64,000 nt of DNA from Acanthornis magna (taxonomy: Eukaryota; Chordata; Aves; Passeriformes; Acanthizidae): positions 4,541,001 through 4,605,000 of the forward strand of contig JAWUZG010000015.1 of the NCBI GenBank assembly GCA_036785705.1. Direction: 5' to 3'. Position 1 is the first letter of the stretch. The number at the start of each line of letters is the position of its first letter. The notes under the pieces are model-generated. The model saw only the letters and a program-made list of their open reading frames with translations. It made no database searches and was not told where the DNA came from. A program made the position numbers and the translations under genes. Of the stretch, positions 59,907 to 64,000 are shown in pieces.

Positions 59907-61295
59907 TGTCGTGGGTTTGACCCTGGCTAAATGCCAGGCACCTACGACGTTTGCTTTCTATGCTCTCTCTTGCTGCAGCTATGCAGAGGAGAGGGAAAAT
60001 TAACACAAAACACTGGACTTATGAGTTGATATAAGACTACTGATAAGGGGACGCACGAGATTCAGGGCAAAAGCAGGTGGAAGACTTAAAGTTGCAAAAA
60101 AAGTGATTTATTAATCTAACAGAGTCGGAGGATAAATCAGAGGTAAAAATAAGCTCTCAAGACACCGTTTCTTCACTCACCCCCCATCCCTCTTAAGGCA
60201 CCGCTTCCCAGCTCACCCCCTCCCACCTTTCCAACTAACCAACAACTCCCGGGCCGGGGCAGGGTGTGGGGTTTTTTTTTCTTAAGTCAGTCCATCACAA
60301 TTCTTCTACTGCAGACACTGTTTCTCTATTCGCCCCCTCCTTCTATTCAACCCGCAGATCCGGGCTGGGGCAAGATATGTGGCTTTTCTTAGTCAGTCCA
60401 ATGCCACAATTCTTCTGCTACAAACGCTGTTTCTCTGCTCACCCCTCTCCCTATTAAGGCCATTTCTCAGCCCCCCCCTGCCTCCTTCCTTCCAACCAAC
60501 AGCTCCGGGGTGGGGGCAGGGTATGGGAGATTTCCTTTGGTCAGGGTCAGTCCATCATGGGAGAAGAATCCTCTACTTAGCCATGGGGGTCCCTCCCACG
60601 AGAGACAGTCCTCTGCAAACTTCTTTGGCGTGGGTCCAATCTCACGAGCAGCCCCGCCCGATTGCTGCTGTCCGAGATTCTCTCCAGGTTGCAGATTTCC
60701 AAGCCGAGGCCAGGCTGTTTCCATCCCGGGAGCAAGGCCTTTCTCTCTCCTGCAAGGCTTTTGCAACTCTCAGTCTCTGGGACTCCCACTGGATCACAGC
60801 TTCCTGCAGGCTTCCACCTGCTCCTCTGGCGTGGGCACCTCCCCACAGGCTGTGGGGGGTTCTCTGCACCCCCTGGACTCCATGGGCTGCAGGGGGACCA
60901 CCTGCTCCCCCATGGTCTTCACCACGGTTAGCAGAGGGTTTTCAGCTCCGGCGCCTGGAGCATCTCCTCCCCCACCTTCTCCCCTGACCTTGGTGCCTCC
61001 ATGTTGTTCTCCCTCACATATTTTTACCTCCTCCTCCTCCTTCCCTGGCTACAAAGAAGTGCGTGCTCACATTGTTTTGATTTCTTCTTAAATATGTTTT
61101 CACAGAGGCGTAACTAACATCTCAAATTGGCCCAGGTTTGGCCAGCAGCATGCCCATCATCTTCAGAGCCATCAGAGATTGGCTCTGCTGGACATGGTGC
61201 AGAAATTTCCAGAATCTTTACTCAGGACATGCAAGAGCCATCTTTGTACCCCACCCTATCCACTGGCAAAAACTGGGCCAGGCAAAACTACCACA
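59907..61295. mobile_element. Solo LTR, unit C
   Basis: Same insertion as in unit B, same AAAGG repeats (59,902-59,906 and 61,296-61,300). By eye about ten differences in 1.39 kb separate the two, which dates the B/C duplication roughly to the same age as other differences between these units. Confidence 0.92.
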
Positions 61296-62084
61296 AAAGG
61301 TCAGTGCAAGATGTTGGGGTTTTGAGTGTCCTGGACTAAAAGCAAGAATAAATAGTGCCTTCATGCAGGCTGCCTCTTGTCTGCTCTAACCCTGTGCACA
61401 GAAATGGGAGCCAGGCTCCAAGTGCTTGGAAAATGTGATGGGATTTACTCTGCTGAAACAAGAAAAATGAACTCCATGATGTATTTGCAAGGTAAGAATC
61501 TTTACAACAACAACAATCAATAGAACGTATGTACATTGTAAGAATCTTTTTAATGTTGAATCTTTTTGTTGTTTATAACAACAACAATCTATAGAACGTA
61601 TTTACATAACAACCTATCTAACAACAATGGATCAAACGTATTTACAGGTGATAACAACACTCTGGAAAACATATCTACAGAAGAAAACGGAAGAAAACTC
61701 TCAAAAACATATGTACAAAATGGTGGCATCCATGCCTGGCATCTCCGTCAGTCCTGGAAGAAAAGCAAGCGAGGCGGTCATTGCAGTGCGGCCCTGAGGG
61801 CTGCTCCCTGTGTCCCCAGGCTGTCACACGCTGGCAGAGCGGCACTCTGCCAGCAGCCCTGAGCCCTGCTGGGGCTGGGGGCGCTGGGACGGGGCTGGTG
61901 TGGCCCAAAGCAAGCGCAGGGCAGGCCGGGGGTGGTGCTTGTGCCGCCAGAATGCAGGGCCCCCCAGGCAGCGTGTCCCTGAGCGGGGCCACCCAGCCCA
62001 GCCCCAGCCTGGCGGCAGGAGACCCACTCTGCCTGTGAGCAGGGCATGGGGAGCACGTGCCTGTCCTGCTGCTGGTGTCGGTCT

Positions 62085-62327
62085 TCATCCCAAGACCATG
62101 TCCTCTTCCTCATCTTCTTCGTCGACTTCCATAGCTTCCACGTCGTCTTCGATGTCTACCTCCATCCCTTCCTCACTCTCCTCAATGTCCACCTCCATCT
62201 CCTCCTCTATCTCCTCCACATCAACTTCCATCTCTTCCACTCCGTTGTCTTCCATATCTATATCCATGCTCTCATCTGTATCAACAATCGTATCAACTTC
62301 CATCTCTTCTTCGGTGTCTCTGACAGC
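62085..62327 (-). CDS. Gene Y acidic-repeat terminal exon, unit C
   Basis: Third copy, frame intact. It matches unit B at its 3' part (C-terminal codons), unit A in the middle, and neither near its 5' end, where 'DTIVDTDES' replaces 'DMKIDIEES'. This mosaic suggests exchange between repeats. Confidence 0.5.
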   Translation of the reverse strand, partial: AVRDTEEEMEVDTIVDTDESMDIDMEDNGVEEMEVDVEEIEEEMEVDIEESEEGMEVDIEDDVEAMEVDEEDEEEDMVLG

Positions 62328-62713
62328 CTGCATAGGGAGCAAAACCTCAGAGTTTTGCCTGTCCCACACCATCCCCTCAGAGCTCCAGCCTGCCTGGGCT
62401 GTCGGGGGGTGTCCACCTCCATGGAATGGCACTGTACCTTCATTGGGACAAATGGGAGCATCCTGCAGGGATGGATGGTAAGATCCAGGCAGCAGGGAGC
62501 CTTCAGGACTGACGGCAGATTGATTGTCACCTGGGGAGCAGGTGACAAGCAGGGTCACGGGGTCGCGCTCAGAGCAAGGTGGAGTGCGTCCTCACACAAG
62601 GGCGAACGCTTGTGTTGTGCCCTTGGCTGGGTGATGGCAGTGCCAGCTGGGACACCGACTGTGACATCAGCACCCACAGGAGCTCCAGGACCACTCCTCT
62701 GTGGGCATGGGGA

Positions 62714-63081
62714 CCACAGAATGATGGAATCCCTGAAGGGTTTGCCTTGCAATGGAGCCTGAAGATCATCTTGTCCCAAGCTGAGCAAGCTCCCAGCAGA
62801 GCAGGCTGCTCAGAGTCCTGTCCCACCTGGCCTTGCATGTTCCAGGCATGGGACATGCACAGCCTCTGTGCACAGCCTGGGCCAGGGCCTCAGCACCCTC
62901 AGTGTGAAAAAACAGCTTCCTCACATACAACCTCAACTGAGCCCCTTGCAGCTGAAAGCCATGCCCCCTTCTCCTCTCCCCACATCTTTCTTATGGCTCC
63001 CTCCAAGTGCTGCATGGCCGCAGTGAAGCCTTGCCATGGCCTTTTCTTCTCCAGGCTCAGCATCCCCTACTGCCTTCATGG
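62714..63081 (-). repeat. CR1 LINE fragment, unit C
   Basis: Third duplicate copy of the same CR1. Confidence 0.85.
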
Positions 63082-63235
63082 CAGCTTAGAAAGGAAAAGC
63101 AAACAGGCAGAAGCACTGCTGGGCTCCTTCCTCCAGTCTGCCATCTGCCTTCTCCTTCCCTGAGCCCTGGCTGCGAGTGCAAGTCATCTCCCAGTCTGAC
63201 ACTTCTGCAAGCCACACAAGCCATTTTGCTCCTGG

Positions 63236-63827
63236 AAACCTCAGCAAGAAATATTTTATTTTTTTCCTTTCCGGTACAAACACTTTTTCAGCTTTTAAAA
63301 TCTGAACAAAGAGACAAGGTTTGAAAAACAATAGAACACGGTCTTTTAACAAGATCAGTTCTCAACTGCCTCGGAAAGGTGTCCATGCAAGGACAACCCC
63401 GTGGGCACCATTTCCTTACTCTGCAACAATTCTTAAAAAATGCCCAGTTTTGTACAAAGTTCATTTCACTTTTTAAACATGAAGAGCTGAGAACTGAAAG
63501 AAACTGTCCATAGCTTCAAGTGACTAGTCAGGAATAGTCCAAACATAGCACCATTTTCCGGAAGGTCAGACTTCTTCCTTGGCCTGGTTTTGTCATGGCC
63601 AGTCCTGGCTCCCTCTTTTCTGGGGAAGCTGTTCCTGTTCAGCCACTCGAAGCCAGCCCTGGACGGGGCACAGGGAGCCTGGCCCTTGGCTTGGTTTTCT
63701 CTTTGGTTTCCTCCCTGCTGGGAGGGGATGGAAAGGAGGCTTGGGCAGGATGCTCTCCCTGTTGGGCTGAGGGCTCCCCTGGCCCATCCCAAAGCACTGA
63801 GGGCTGGCTCGAGACTCCTTCCTTGGG
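63236..63827 (-). other. Gene X terminal exon, unit C
   Basis: Third copy, AATAAA at 63,255-63,260. The polypyrimidine tract is interrupted by a G (T6-G-T8 on the minus strand), unlike the pure runs in units A and B. Confidence 0.4.
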
Positions 63828-64000
63828 CTGGAGAAAAAAAACAAAAAATGTTTTGATGTCTAAGGTGAGGATTTGGAGGATGTGCAATGGCAGCTGGAGG
63901 TGATTGCTCAGCTGGAGAAGTGTCTCAGCAGCTGGAGGATAGCTCCAAAGGAGCAAAGGCCAGAGCAGTGAGAGTGGAGTGTGGTGCTGTGAGCATGTGC

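Larger units (their letters stand above)
59165..64000 (+). repeat. Tandem duplication unit C (with solo LTR, runs off window)
   Basis: Third unit; it follows unit B base for base to the end of the window, so the array continues to the right. Whether it is the last unit cannot be seen. The intact EMI-domain gene, if any, must lie beyond 64 kb. Confidence 0.95.

Noticed and set aside
46885..64000. Assembly false duplication as the full explanation of the array
   Set aside because: Unit A lacks the LTR and the acidic exon differs by up to about 10%, which is more than two haplotypes would normally show. Not excluded for the B/C pair, where about 1% difference could be allelic.
1..64000. CRISPR arrays, operons, tRNA or rRNA genes
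   Set aside because: No spaced direct repeats of CRISPR type, and no tRNA or rRNA signature beyond the MIR-derived pieces. The sequence is a vertebrate nuclear locus.

Overview
The window looks like a bird nuclear chromosome, probably a songbird. The signs are CR1 LINE tails, a few old MIR-type SINE relics, a long avian-type solo LTR (TG...CA ends, 5-bp target duplication), long introns, low repeat density and a GC-rich CpG island with a minisatellite. The only gene that can be read from start to stop is a lipin. Its sequence and neighbours fit LPIN3, in the vertebrate order ZHX3 - LPIN3 - EMILIN3 - CHD6 (order recalled from mammals, not searched here).

Layout. 1-30.2 kb: no convincing coding exon. 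It holds CR1 and MIR relics, simple repeats and a few candidate conserved blocks. By synteny it is most likely 5' intron of ZHX3 on the minus strand. 29.85-31.5 kb: a CpG island with a consensus CRE, an NRF1-like site and a minus-strand splice donor, which I read as the ZHX3 promoter and first noncoding exon. A roughly 640-bp G-rich minisatellite with many G-quadruplex motifs lies just upstream of it. 31.5-39 kb: LPIN3 upstream region, with a second smaller CpG cluster near 36.0-36.4 kb that may hold the LPIN3 first exon. 39,037-47,191: LPIN3, 19 coding exons. All phases close and the total is 2,631 bp (876 aa), with the N-LIP domain, a basic nuclear-localisation stretch, the DIDGT catalytic motif and LGHIL. 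Its polyadenylation signal is at 47,672.

46.9-64 kb: a head-to-tail tandem segmental duplication with three units visible, the third running off the window. Each unit starts inside LPIN3 exon 19 and ends inside the EMI-domain exon of an EMILIN-like gene on the opposite strand. Each carries the last LPIN3 exon, an unrecognised minus-strand exon coding a very acidic repeat (gene Y), a CR1, and an unrecognised minus-strand terminal exon with its own polyadenylation signal (gene X). Units B and C share a 1.39-kb solo LTR between the LPIN3 stop and polyadenylation signal. Unit A has the empty site, so the order of events is readable.

The most unusual observation is the 243-bp acidic exon of gene Y. 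The flanking few hundred bases are almost identical between units, but this exon differs at roughly 17-25 positions in each pair, in a mosaic pattern, with the frame kept open in all three. The rest of each unit looks like ordinary recent duplication. The function of genes X and Y cannot be named from the sequence alone.
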